DNA from: Euryodendron excelsum
Lineage: Eukaryota > Streptophyta > Magnoliopsida > Ericales > Pentaphylacaceae
DNA: 64,000 bases
NCBI GenBank assembly: GCA_033060915.1
Contig: CM065378.1
Span: 53,359,501 to 53,423,500, forward strand
Reading direction: 5' to 3'
Position numbers and translations under genes: made by a program. This document shows, in pieces, positions 9,853 through 20,900 of the stretch (position 1 is its first letter; every line of letters starts with the position of its first letter). The notes under the pieces were generated by a model. That model did no database searches. It was given only the letters and a program-made list of their open reading frames with translations, and was not told the DNA's origin.

Positions 9853-11300
9853 TTTTGTGACAAAACCCAAAGATTACATTAAAATCACTCATAACCCCTA
9901 TGCAAACATTAACAAGGACCAAACTCTAAGCTTCAAAGCAAAATCAACTCTCCTGCACTCAAGACCTTCCACAAGATCAAGTGTGAAAAAGAATGTGAAA
10001 AAGAAAGCAAATAGAGATAAACAAAATTACTCTCCCTTAACCAATACATCAACAATACACTCCCCCTCAACACATCCATAAATACCAAGCAAAATTAAGA
10101 TGAACCATTAATCATTCAAAACACTCATGACACTAAACAACATACTTCTCCCCCTTTTTGACACAAAATGCAATCACAACACTGATGAGATACTAAAAGG
10201 AGAGTTTTGAAAGAAGATTTAAATGAAGATATACAAAAACAAACAAATGACTTGACAAATTTTAAGAAACCTATAAAAGAAATTCATGTGGCAAAAGCTC
10301 AAATAGACATATCAAGTAGTCAAGTTTATAAAGACATATCCAAGATGAAGATCACATCAAGTTTTCAACAACATGATGATGGTTATAACTAAATGACAAA
10401 GTGAGTGTGTGAGCATCAAGAATAGCAGGATCAAGCCTTAAAAACAAAAGCGTATTTTTTATTTTAGTACTTGAATCAAGAACTCATAAGAGATATTATT
10501 TAGCATGAAAATCAAACCGATTAACAACCAATCAAAGCTTAATATTAAAATATACAAAGGCTCCCCCTCAAATGCATAACACCACTTAATAACTCATTCT
10601 TTTGAGGCCGAATGCGGCTTTCACTCTAGTGAGCAAGGTAGCCTTCTCTATGACGCTTCAAATCGTGTTGCACATTTTGGCAAATGTCTATAGTAGCTTT
10701 CACTCTACACTTATAGATAGCCTTTTCCTTGGTCATGACTGCATAAAATTTCTTTTTGAATATGTAGCAATATATAAATATTTTTTTTGAATAAGCAACT
10801 CACTCTAGATATTTTTTTGCATTGTGAAAATACAAGAGGGAGACAAGGCATTAACGAATATAAACTCTAGAGAGGATATGCAATCATCGGTCTTTTCAAG
10901 CATAATACTCATGGAATTCAACAGATACATAACAAAACATTTTTTAGACTCAACATGTTTTTCCTCGATGCAAGTGCACTAAAGTACCAGTTTAGTTATA
11001 AAAATCATCACTTAGACATACAAGACACTCAGTTTATACTTGGCATGAATAAAGAACTCTTCTCCAAAAACATGTAGTTTGATTCTATCACATGAAGTCA
11101 AATATAGATCAATCAAAACTATGAACACAAGTCAAGAACAACAAAAATCTTTTATTTTTTTATTTTTATTTATTTATTTATTTATAAAAATAAATAGAGA
11201 TATAACAAAAGATAAAAAAAAAAATTACAAAAGGGATCATAACACTAGGACCGGAAGAGTAAACATGAAGCACTCAAATCCTAGGTTACGAAAAACTCAA
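9853..11300 (-). other. 3' untranslated internal region of SIRE-like element
   Basis: AT-rich DNA between the PPT and the end of gag. The short frames here (for example 9857-10081 and 10207-10392 on the plus strand) show no recognisable domain and I treat them as chance. Pol would normally occupy this position in an autonomous element and is missing. Confidence 0.5.
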
Positions 11301-11303
11301 GCA

Positions 11304-13200
11304 TCACCCGACTGGACTAGCCTCTGCATATTTCCTATGGCGATCTAGAGACTTAGCATACACATCAACACAAGGATGCAAGTCCAACTTTCTAATCCAA
11401 GTGATCCTTATTTTTGGTTTAACAATTTTCTCAAAAACTTTGGGTTGAAAGTATTGAGCTTGATTATCAAAATGGTTTTGTCTAGAATTTCTTTTAGAAA
11501 AATATCTTATCCTTGGTTGATAATTCTGAAAAGAATTTTGAAATTTTGGATATGATCTTTGGTAATCTTCAACCAGGACTTGAAAATGACTGTTGTAAAA
11601 TCCATTTTGATACACAGGTTCATGCTGAACTTTCATCCTTAGGACAGTGAACCTTTTAACATAATTTGGACTAATATGTCCTCTAATTCCACAATGATGA
11701 CATATAAGTACAAAAGATACTGAAAAAGGTTGAGCATTTACCTGATAGGGCATTTCATTGCCCCTTGGTTGACTCACCTTGTGCTTTTAAGGTTGACGCT
11801 TTGAGGATCGCCGATTTTTCAAAAATTTATGATTTGAAATTGACTTAAATTCATCAACGGTTGGGGAAGGCACAGATTTTGGTTCTTTGACTGCATTAGA
11901 TGAGGAAGGTGCATCTCCAAACCCTATTCCAGTTCTATCATATGAGTTCTTTTGAATGTTGATCATGTGCTCTAACTTCCCAATTGCTCCAATTTGTCGT
12001 TTGAAGGTTGCATTGAGAGTAGCCAGCTTTTTTCCAAGCACAACACATTTTCTTCCAATTTCTTCTTGGATTCATTACTTTCCTACAACTCTTTTTCAGT
12101 TTCACGTAGCTTATTAGAAAGAGTCTCCCATTCAGTTCCAAACTAATTCAATTTGGTGGAGACTTCAGCTACTTCTTGCTTCAGCATGTCTCTCTCCTTT
12201 TGAATAGTTTTGTACTTGACTGTCACCTTCAACTTGTAATCTTTTAGTTTTATGCATTCATCATACATTTTCTTGTATTCTTGTTGCATCCCATCATCCA
12301 TTTCTGTTGATAATATTGTAGATACTAATAGTGTACAAGAATGTGACACATTCTTGTACACTATTAGTATCTACAATATTATCAACAGAAATGGATGCAG
12401 ATGAGGAGTATTTAGGATAATCATGCAAAGAAGAAACAAATGCAATAAGATTACTAGTTTTTTCATCAGAAGAAGAGTCTTTAGAATCCTCAGTTTCGAC
12501 ATCTTCCCAGGCGGAAGCCTTCACCCTATTCTTTTTCTTTTTCTTGTTCTTGTTGGGACATTCATGAGAAATATGACCAAAACCATGACATTCATAACAT
12601 TGAATTACATTGGTCTACTGAGACTTGAAAGCCTTTTTATCATTGATTTGAAAAGGCTTTGCATTGACCTCTAACTTACCTTGGTTCTTTTTGCCCAACA
12701 TAGAACCATTATTCTTTCTATTTCTAAGAAATTTTCTAAACTTTTTAACAAATAGCTCCATCTCAGTAAGGTCAAGGTCTTGTTCTTTCTCACTACTATT
12801 CTTAAGGTCTTCCTTAATACATTTAAGAGCCATGCTCTTGTTGGTTTTCTTGTTTTGTTTCATATTCACTTCATAAGTTTGAAGTGAACCAACAAGTTCC
12901 TCAACTTTGAGAGCATTAACATCTTTGCTCTCTTCTATGGCTGTAATTTTAGGTTGAAACTAATCTGAAAGAGATCTCAAAATTTTTCTTACAATTTTTG
13001 AATCTGAAATCCTTTCACCGAGGTTAAAATTGGAATTGACTATGTCACTCAGTTTAACATAAAATTCATCAAAGGTTTCATTATCCTCTATTCAAAGATT
13101 TTCAAAATTTGTGGTCAACCATTGAAGTTTTGACACTTTAACAGCACTAGTACCTTCATGAGTGATATGTAAAATATCCCATACTTATTTAGCATATGTA
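11304..13200 (-). pseudogene. SIRE-like gag, frameshifted
   Basis: In order on the minus strand: a UBN2-type gag core without its N-terminus (around 13200-12880, with RKILRSLSD and AIEESKDVNALKVEELVGS), a basic linker, a zinc knuckle CYECHGFGHISHEC (12558-12599), an acidic Ser/Asp-rich segment, a long Lys/Glu-rich likely coiled coil (about 12360-12000), and a second knuckle (11661-11702) whose last Cys is Tyr. The order fits SIRE/Maximus Gag. Stops and frameshifts are frequent, and a perfect inverted duplication at 12295-12397 disrupts the frame just after the acidic segment. Confidence 0.75.
12295..12397. repeat. perfect palindrome, 51-bp arms, 1-nt centre
   Basis: The left arm 12295-12345 and right arm 12347-12397 are exact reverse complements around a single A at 12346. 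It lies inside the gag pseudogene, so gag sequence is duplicated in inverted orientation. No transposon ends or TSD are seen. Likely origins are a template switch during reverse transcription or replication, or a sequencing or assembly snap-back. Confidence 0.9.
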
Positions 13201-13215
13201 AAATATGTAAAATAT

Positions 13216-14031
13216 CCCTCCTAGAGTCATCATCACTCTACAATCTTTTTTAGAAGATCTTTAAGTTGCTTGAAGAAATAGAGAAAATCTTATCCCTTTT
13301 GGAAGCACAAGGTTATGCACAGCCGTCCTATCATTCTGCCATGTATACTTCAAAAAGTGTATCACTTTATCAAGATATACTTAGAGAATGCGTCGCACTA
13401 AAGTAAAACCTGGAAGTGGGATACTCTTTGTCGGGAAACAATTGTTGAACCACGGGACCTCGCTCTAGTAGGGTGGAGTCCGCCTGACAGCGAGCTTCAT
13501 TGGAATAATTTTTTGTGCTGAAGCAGCTGGACCTTACTCTAGCGTAGTGGAGTCCGCCTAACAGTGGGCTACACTGGAATGATTTGTGCTGAAGCAGCTG
13601 GACCCCGCTCTAGCGGGGTGGAGTATGCCTAACAGTAGAGTATACTGGTTGTCATTGGCTGTCTTTAGTATTTTAGCTGTAACGTTTTACTCAAATGTTG
13701 GACTGATGAGATTCAAAGTTCTTTGGGAAAAAAACTCGAAAATCTACAACTTTCCTATAATGAGCCTTTTTCAATTCAAACAAAATCTTGGTCAAAAACT
13801 AGCTACAACTAAACTAATATGCTAGAGGCAGATACATTGAGATTTGCATGAGACCCATCTCCCCAAAATTCAACCACTTCTTTGTTGATTCTTCCCTTAA
13901 GGCTTATTGGAGGCAAATTCTTAACATCTAAGGTCATTACAATGTGATCAATACACTCAAGACTCACACAAGACATAGAAAGATTTTAGCTCTCAATTTA
14001 CATGGCACAAAATGAACCAATTTTCCTAACA
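13216..14031 (-). mobile_element. truncated 5' LTR of SIRE-like element
   Basis: It matches 9101-9835 of the left LTR but carries about one more copy of an internal unit of about 85 bp (around 13440-13650; GAAGCAGCTGGACC words followed by GGTGGAGT). One unit holds the palindrome with arm CCCCGCT (13603-13618). The outer end TTTCCTAACA is intact and is followed by the TSD. Confidence 0.7.
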
Positions 14032-14047
14032 TGACTCATGAACTTAC
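14032..14047 (+). pseudogene. 16-bp island of copia gag between two insertions
   Basis: TGACT (TSD of the SIRE-like element), six bases, then CTTAC (TSD of the next solo LTR). In the phase of the interrupted gag it continues the open frame that resumes at 24025. Two unrelated elements therefore integrated 11 bp apart in the same gag. Confidence 0.7.
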
Positions 14048-14229
14048 TGTAAGCACCCCATTTTTGACTGATCGGCAGTCTTCAGTCCGTCCAGACTTGA
14101 TTTCAAGTCAATATGGATATATTCTAGAATTCTAGTCCTAATCTCGTCTATCCATTGCTTCGTGGGCCCACCAGGCCCAAATAGAGGCAAAATGACTGAA
14201 ATGCCCTTAGGGGCATTGTTCGATCCAAT

Positions 14230-14420
14230 TCCAAAATTAGGCACGTCTTTCCGAAGACGGTAAGTCCCCTTTTCATATTCCAATAGGCGCGTCTTTCCGA
14301 AGACGGTAAGTCCTCTTTCCAATTTCAAGTCAGGCACGTCTTTCCGAAGGCAGTAAGTCCTCTTTCCAATTCCAACAGGCACGTTTTTTCAAAGACGGTA
14401 AGTCCCCTTTCCATTTCTTT
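14230..14420 (+). repeat. U3 tandem repeats with CGTCTTTCCGAAGACG hairpins
   Basis: Four units about 47-50 bp apart, each containing CGTCTTTCCGAAGACG or a variant, which is a self-complementary hairpin motif. The same motif forms the core of the longer units in the related LTRs at 16505-17105 and 40195-40650. Confidence 0.6.
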
Positions 14421-15645
14421 TTCCAATTCTAATTCTAATCCCTCTCTCGAGAAAGATGTTTCCTTGAGACGGTAAGTCTATCCAATCTGGCACCTTTTTC
14501 GAAGAAAGTCTCTTCGGAACGGTAATTCCCTTTAAACCTATCGACAGGGACGAGACCCCAAGTCCCTTAGATGGTAGAATGGTCCACCTTTAGCGCCTAC
14601 TAGCCCACCAATGCAGAAATGTTTGTTTCAGCATGCCTTCTGAGAAAGTTGACTTCTCAGGCACTAAATCCCTTTAGCAGCTTCCCGAGATCAGGTAGTT
14701 TCAGAAATGATCGCGAACCGTCAGAGTAGCGGAAGTACTCGTAAACATCGCAACCGTCAGAGTAGTGAAAATATTCGCAAACAGGTCAATATAGGAAATT
14801 GCCAACAAACCCATGTATCATGGGACCACCATCAGAGTGGCGGAAACACTCAAAACCCAGGTCAACACCATTGCCTGCTAGCCCATTACGGTGAAAAATG
14901 ACCAAAACTGCCCCTAAGGCCATTTTTCGGCATGTTTCTCGAGAATACACCTAAGTCCACAGAATGATAAGTCCACTCTTCTAAGATTGTCTTAAAAGAA
15001 ATCTGGCATGATTAGGTGCCTTCTAGTCAATTTCGGGCCAATTCCGAGACTTTTTAGTCAAGATGACCATTTTGCCCCTAGGCATCCGAACGCCCCGAGG
15101 ACCATACCGACTCTGGGTATCAAACCGGTAACCTCTTGAGAATGCTTTTTATAGTCTCCTCGACCTTCTTGTATCTTTCCGAATCATTCCGAGTCAATTC
15201 CGGTAAACCCTGTGCAAAATGATCGTTTTGCCGCTAGTGGGTCGGTCGCCTTTTCCGACCACATCGGCTTTGGGTATCGAACCAGTAACCTTTGGGAACA
15301 TTCTAAATAATGTTTCTAAATCTCGAGTCTTCTTCTGGGACATTCTGAGTTCATCCCGGCAGCTTTTTGGCCCGGTTGACCGTTTTGTCCCTAATGGCCC
15401 GGTCAAACCCTTCCAACACATTTTGTCATCATTTTTCAAGTCAAATACCTCCGGGACCCTATTCTAAGGGTTCTTGCCCTTTTCCGGCCTTCCAGGCCAT
15501 TCCCGATCCCTTAAAACCTTCCCAAACCTTCCAGAGTCATTCCTAGTGAAGCCAAGCTAAAAATTACATGATAGTCACTAGTGTAGGTGCCTAAATCTTC
15601 TCAGGATACGTTGCTTGCTGACCTTAAAACTTTCCTAGCTGGCTA

Positions 15646-15664
15646 GTGCCACTAGTAGTGGCAC
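15646..15664. promoter_or_regulatory. inverted repeat upstream of TATA (arm GTGCCACTA)
   Basis: A perfect 9-nt-arm dyad with a 1-nt centre, 84 bp before the TATA box. Further half sites (GGCGCCACT and its complement) follow to about 15730. It lies in a GC-rich block that contrasts with the AT-rich LTR. Function is inferred from position only. Confidence 0.5.
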
Positions 15665-15747
15665 CAAGCTAATATTTGGCTGGGAGTGGCGCCAAAAGCA
15701 TTTTTGGCCTGGCGCCACTATAACAAGCGCCAGGTCATTCCCTTGTC

Positions 15748-15755
15748 TATAAATA
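15748..15755 (+). promoter_or_regulatory. TATA box of solo LTR 14048-24024
   Basis: TATAAATA in LTR sense, followed by the leader. The same octamer sits at equivalent places in the related LTRs (18110, and 38889 on minus). Confidence 0.6.
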
Positions 15756-16504
15756 CAGAGCCTCCTCCAGCGTGAAAGAGGTCCGCAAACTCAGTCTAAA
15801 AACCCTACTTTTTGATATACAGAGCTCATAGCCTCCCAAAACCCTAGTCTCCTTTAGGTTTTCCAAACCCTAGCCTCCTATACACTCATACACTCTTATA
15901 CACTCATACACTAGCCTCCAACCCTCCATTAAAGACTTGAAGTGCTACAACTACAAAGCTTTGAAGATCGAAGACAAACTCTTGAAGACTGAAGTGAAGA
16001 CCGAAGCAAGACAAGCAAAGCAAAGTCCGCAAAGCTAAGCAAGATAAAGAAGACACAAGGTAGGCTTCTTATTTACGTTTACACATCTTCTCCCCTCTCT
16101 TCTCCCTCTAAACCCACTTGGGTTTTTTTTTCTATTTTAATCCCCCATCTTCTCCCCCCCCCCCCCCCCCCCCCTCTTCTTGCATGCTTGAAATAAGGGA
16201 ATTCCCGGTCCATGTATAGGATTAGGCTATTGGAGAGTCACCGTGTCAGAGGCTTTCTTTTAGTCTAATCGGAGACCATGTGGGTTCGGTCTCCTTGATT
16301 ATGTGGTGAAGCCTTTAACTTGTAAGCACCTTATTTTTGACCGCTCGGTAGTCTATACTCCATCCGGACTTGTGTTCAAGCCATTGTGGGCATATTCCAA
16401 CCGAAACCAACTTTCTAAGTCTAAATCTCATCTGTCCATCGCTTGGCGGGCTCACCAGGCCCAAATAGAGGCAAAATGACCAAAATACCCTTAGGGGCAT
16501 TGTT

Positions 16505-17105
16505 CTTTCCAACCCCTCTCTCGAGACAGTTTATTCCTCGAGACGGTCCCAAATCAGGCACATCTTTTCGAAGACAGTAAGTCCCCTTTTCAATCCCTCT
16601 CTCAAGACAGTTTATTTCTCCAGACGGTTCCAAATCTGGCACGTCTTTTCGAAGACGATAAGACCCCTTTCCAATCCCTCTCTCGAGACAGTTTATTCCT
16701 CGAGACGGTTCCAAATCAGGCACGTCTTTTCGAATGATAAGACCCCTTTCCAATCCCTCTCTCGAGACAGTTTATTCCTCGAGACGGTTCCAAATTAGGC
16801 ACGTCTTTTCGAACGATAAGACCCCTTTCCAATCCCTCTCTCGAGACAGTTTATTCCTCGAGACGGTTCCAAATCAGGCACGTCTTTTCAAAGACAATAA
16901 GTCCCCTTTCCAATCCCTCTCTCGAGACAGTTTATTCCTCGAGACAGTTCCAAATCATGCACATCTTTTCGAAGACGATAAGACCCCTTTCCAATCCTTC
17001 TCTCGAGACAGTTTATTCCTCAAGCCGGTTCCAAATCAGGCACGTCTTTTCGAAGACAATAAGACCCCTTTCGAATCCCTTTCTTGAGACAGTTTATTCC
17101 TCGAG
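16505..17105 (+). repeat. 82-bp U3 minisatellite, about 7 copies
   Basis: Each unit carries CTCTCGAGACAG, a CTCGAGACGG word, and a CGTCTTTTCGAAGACG-type hairpin. Starts recur near 16510, 16592, 16680, 16762, 16840, 16921 and 17003. Because the unit length often preserves frame, it creates spurious open frames on both strands. The solo LTR at 35660-40858 has about six related units in opposite orientation. Confidence 0.75.
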
Positions 17106-17259
17106 ACGATCCGAGTAGCGGAAATACTCGCAAACATCACAACCGTCAGAGTGGCAGAAACACTCAAAACCCAGGTCAACACCAGTTCCTGCTAGCCCAC
17201 TTCGGTGAAAAATGACCAAACTGCCCATTGGGCCTTTTTCGAGACTTTTCAGTCAAGAT

Positions 17260-17680
17260 GACCATTTTGCCCCTAGGTATCCAAACGCCTCGGGAACCAC
17301 ACCAGCTCTGGGTATCAAACCGGTAACCTTCCGAGAATACCTCTTATAGTATTCTCAATCTTCCTCTACCTTTCCGGATCATTCCGAGTCAGTTCCGGCA
17401 AACCCTGTGCGAAATGACCGTTTTGCCCCTGGTGGGCCGGTCTCCTTTTCCGACCACACCGGCTCTGGGTATTAAATCGGTAACCTCCCGAGAATACCTC
17501 TTATAGTATTCTCAATCTTCCTCTACCTTTCCGGATCATTGCAAGTCAGTTCCAGCAAACCTGGTGCGAAATGACCGTTTTGCCCCTGGTGGGCCGGTCT
17601 CCTTTTCCGACCACATTGGCTCTGGGAATCAAACTGGGAACCTTTGGGAACATTCTGAATAATGTTTCCAAATCCTAAGT
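17260..17680 (+). repeat. tandem blocks of about 190 bp in U3 (CCGTTTTGCCCCTGG)
   Basis: Two to three successive blocks each contain a GACCGTTTTGCCCCT word, a GGCCGGTC word and an ACCGGCTCTGGGTAT word, ending at TTCCGGATCATT. Related blocks occur in every Ogre-like LTR of the window (for example 15065-15440, 39230-39740 and 7020-7340). Confidence 0.6.
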
Positions 17681-17996
17681 CTTCTTCCGGGTCAGTCCAA
17701 GTCCGTCCTGACAGCTTCCCGATCCGATTGACTGTTTTGCCCCTAAAAGTCCGATCAACCCTTCCGACACATCATATCTTCATTTTCAAGTTAAATACCT
17801 CCAGGACATTATTTTAAGTGTTCCTGCTCTTTTTCGGCTTTCCGGGTCATTCCCGGTCTTCCAAACTCCTTCCCGGACTTTCCAGAGTCACTCCTAGTGA
17901 AGCCATGTTAAAAATTGCATGGTAGTCACTAATACAGGTGCCCAAATCTAGTCAAAGATACGTTGCTTGCTGACTTACAAACTTTCCTAACTAGCC

Positions 17997-18055
17997 GGCG
18001 CCACTAGTAGTGGCGCCAAGCTAAGAATTGGCCTGGTGCCACTCCTAGTGGCGCC
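17997..18055. promoter_or_regulatory. pair of GGCGCCACT dyads upstream of TATA
   Basis: The first dyad (17997-18017) has perfect 10-nt arms GGCGCCACTA around 1 nt. The second (18035-18055) has 9-nt arms with one G-T mismatch around 3 nt. The gap between them is 17 bp, and the TATA box follows 55 bp later. The related LTR at 35660-40858 has the same pair with the same 16-17 bp gap. Confidence 0.55.
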
Positions 18056-18109
18056 AAGAGCAATTTTGCCTTGGCACCACTGCAACAAGCGCCAGGTTTG
18101 TCCAACCTC

Positions 18110-18117
18110 TATAAATA
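18110..18117 (+). promoter_or_regulatory. TATA box of solo LTR 16321-21440
   Basis: TATAAATA, preceded by the dyad pair and followed by a leader that stays in the LTR for about 3.3 kb. Confidence 0.6.
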
Positions 18118-18699
18118 CAAAGCCTCCTCCAATGTGAAAGGGGTCCGTAAACTCAATCTAAAAATCCTATATTTCGATATACAAAGTTTGAATACTCCCT
18201 AAACCCTAGCCTCCCTAGGTTTTCCAAACCCTAGCCACCATACACTAAACCCTAGCCTTCTATACACTCATACACACCCCCATACACTCATACACTAGCC
18301 TTCAATCCTCCTTTGAAGACTTGAAGAGCTACAATCTGAAGTTTGAAGACAACTCTTGAAGATCAAGACGAAGACCGAAGACAAGCAAGGCACGCAAAAT
18401 AAACAAGACACAAGGTAGGCTTTCTCTTTAAATTTCCGCACTTCCCCTCTCTCTCTTCTCTCTCCTAACCCACTTGGGTTTTCTCTATTTTAATCCCCCA
18501 TCTCTTCCCCCCCCCCCCCTCCTTTCTTTACATGCTTGAAACAAGGGGACTCCCGGTCCATGTGTAGGATTAGACTATTGGAGGGTCACCGTGTCGGGGG
18601 CTTTCCTTTAGCTAATCAGAGACCATGTGGGTCCGGCCCCCTTGATTATGTGGTGAAGCCTTAACCTTGTATGTTCATGACCCCAAACTTGCATTGTGC

Positions 18700-20900
18700 A
18701 TATCATGATCTTGCATCTTCAAAAAATCGTTTTCAAAAATCGTTTTCAAACTTGTTTTCAAAATTGCATCAAATTCCTCTTTTTCAAAACTTGTTTTCAA
18801 AATCACAATCCTAGGGTGATTCTAGCTTTTCCATGGCTAGGGTTGCTTTAGAAAAGTGTTACATTTAAAGTGACTTTCATGGTCCATATTTTCAACCCTT
18901 GTCGTTTTCAAAACCGCTTTCCTAAAGTGGTTCTAAGCCTCTTATGGTTAGAATTGCTTTAGGAAAGTGAGATATTTTTACACCTTTTAAAAACTCTCTT
19001 TTCAAATCTCTTCCTAAAACTCTCTTGTTCAACATACTTTCCTAAAAGTCTCCTTTCCAAAGTTGTTTTCAAAAACTCCCTCCAAAAATCTATTTTTCCA
19101 AACTCCCTTTTTCAACTCCTTTCCAAAAACTCTTCCTCCGCAAAATTCACTTTCTAAAAACACTCCCTAAATTCACTTTCCTAAAAACTCTCTCCAACAA
19201 TCTTCTACCAAAATTTACTTTCCTAAAAACTCTTCCCAAAATCTTCCTTCTAGAAACTCCTCTCTAGGATTTCCTTCCAAAAAACTTGTTTTCAAAAACA
19301 CACTTTCCAAAAACTCCTCCCTAGGGTCCCGTTCTAAAAATCTTCATTCCCAAAAACACACTTTCTAAAAAATTCTTTCCTTAGAGCCCAAGTCAAGTCC
19401 TAGAACTCACAATTAGGAAACCCTAATTTTCTTTCCAAAAACATGGTTTTCAAACTTGCCTTAAAACCTAGGTTTCCAAAACCCCCTATTTTCCACATCC
19501 AAACTATACACATTTCCAAAACCCCTTTTCTACATCAAAACTATACACTTCCAAATCTAGGGTTTCTGGAAACTTCTTTTTTCAAATCCTTGTCAAATCA
19601 TATCTTTCCTTTAGGAAACTAAATCCAATCTCCCCGTTTAGGAAATTATATCCAATCCTCCGTTTTTGGAAACAAAATCATACCTTCCCTTTTAGACTCA
19701 AAATCTACATCTTTCCTAATTCAAATCTTTCCTAATTTTCTACCTTCCTAAACCATAAGTTTCCTAAAACTTTCAATTTCCACATCTTTCCTAATTCTAT
19801 CCCTTTCCAAATCTTGACTTTCCAAATCCAAGTTTTCAAATCTTTCCTAAACTCAACCTTTCTTAATCTCAAGGTTTTCTAAAACTCAAACTCTAAAAAA
19901 ACTTTTTAAATCTTAAACTTTCCTAAACTTCAAATCTATTTCCAAATCTAAAGCTTTCTCAATCTCAAAACTTTCTTGTTTTCAAAACTTTCTTATTTTC
20001 AAAACATTTCCTATTTCAAAAACCTTTCTTATTTTCTAAACTTTCCAATTTTCAAAACTTTCCTAAGTTTAAACATTCTGAAAATGAAACTTTCCTAATT
20101 CGAACAGTTTCCTAAATTGAAACCTTCCTAAGTCGAAACTTTCCTAATTCCAAAACTTTCCTAAAATGACACTTTCCTAGTTCGAAACTTTTCTAATCTA
20201 AATCTTTCCTAAATTCCAAGTTTCCAAATCTTCCAAGATCTTTCCACATCCAACATTCAAGTCAAACCTTCCTTAAACCTCAAGTCTTTCCTAAATCCTA
20301 TGTTTCCTAAGTCTAGGTTTCCTAAACGTTCATCTTTCCAAAACAAGTCTAAATCTTTCTTCCAAATTCTATCTTTTTAAAATCAAAATCCAACCTCTTT
20401 AATTCCAAAATTCTAAATTCTAATTTTCAATCTTCTATTCTAAGTTCAATCTCTCAATCCTCTAATTCAATTTCCAATTCAATCTCTTTCTTCCAAATCA
20501 ACTCTTCTATTTTCAATCGGACTCTTGTCCGAACTACGATTGACCTGATTCCTCCAAAAAGATACGTAGGCAACCCTCATGGGTGCGGTCACAACTTCTT
20601 TCAAATTTCAAATTCCACAACTTCTTTCAAATTTCAAATTCCACAACATTTTTCCAATCTCAAATTCCACAATATTTTTTAAATTTCCAATTCTACAACT
20701 TTTTTCAAATCTCCAATTTCACAATCTTCTTCAAATCTCCAATTCCATATCTATCTCAAGTTTCCAATTCCAAAAATCTATTTTCAAATCTTTATTTTCA
20801 ATTTCTAAAACTTTCTAATTTCAATTCTATCTCTTCAAATCTCTTTTCAAATCAAATCAATTTCTTTTCAAATCTTTTTCTAAATCAACTCTCTTCTATT
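18700..20900 (+). repeat. guanine-depleted leader tract
   Basis: About 2 kb of degenerate CTTTCCTAAA and TTTTCAAAAC repeats on the LTR sense strand. In 19081-19260 only 2 of 180 bases are G, and 19141-19200 has none. It lies wholly downstream of the TATA box, so it would form part of the RNA leader. The other family LTRs carry the same tract. Confidence 0.75.

Larger units (their letters stand above)
8409..14031 (-). mobile_element. SIRE-like Ty1/copia element with gag, no pol
   Basis: The left (3') LTR is 8409-9835, the PPT starts at 9836, gag is 11304-13200, and the right (5') LTR is truncated to 13216-14031. The TSDs are CGACT (8404-8408, one substitution) and TGACT (14032-14036). Orientation is minus, set by the PPT and gag. 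The right LTR has lost its PBS-proximal part together with the PBS and the gag N-terminus, and the junction lies at repeated AAAATATCCC words (13172-13218). No protease, integrase or RT is seen. Two zinc-knuckle motifs in a long gag are typical of the SIRE/Maximus group. Confidence 0.75.

Noticed and set aside
16421..17087. Open frames of 110-117 codons on both strands
   Set aside because: They are produced by the frame-preserving 82-bp minisatellite. The protein repeats simply mirror the DNA repeat and no domain is present.
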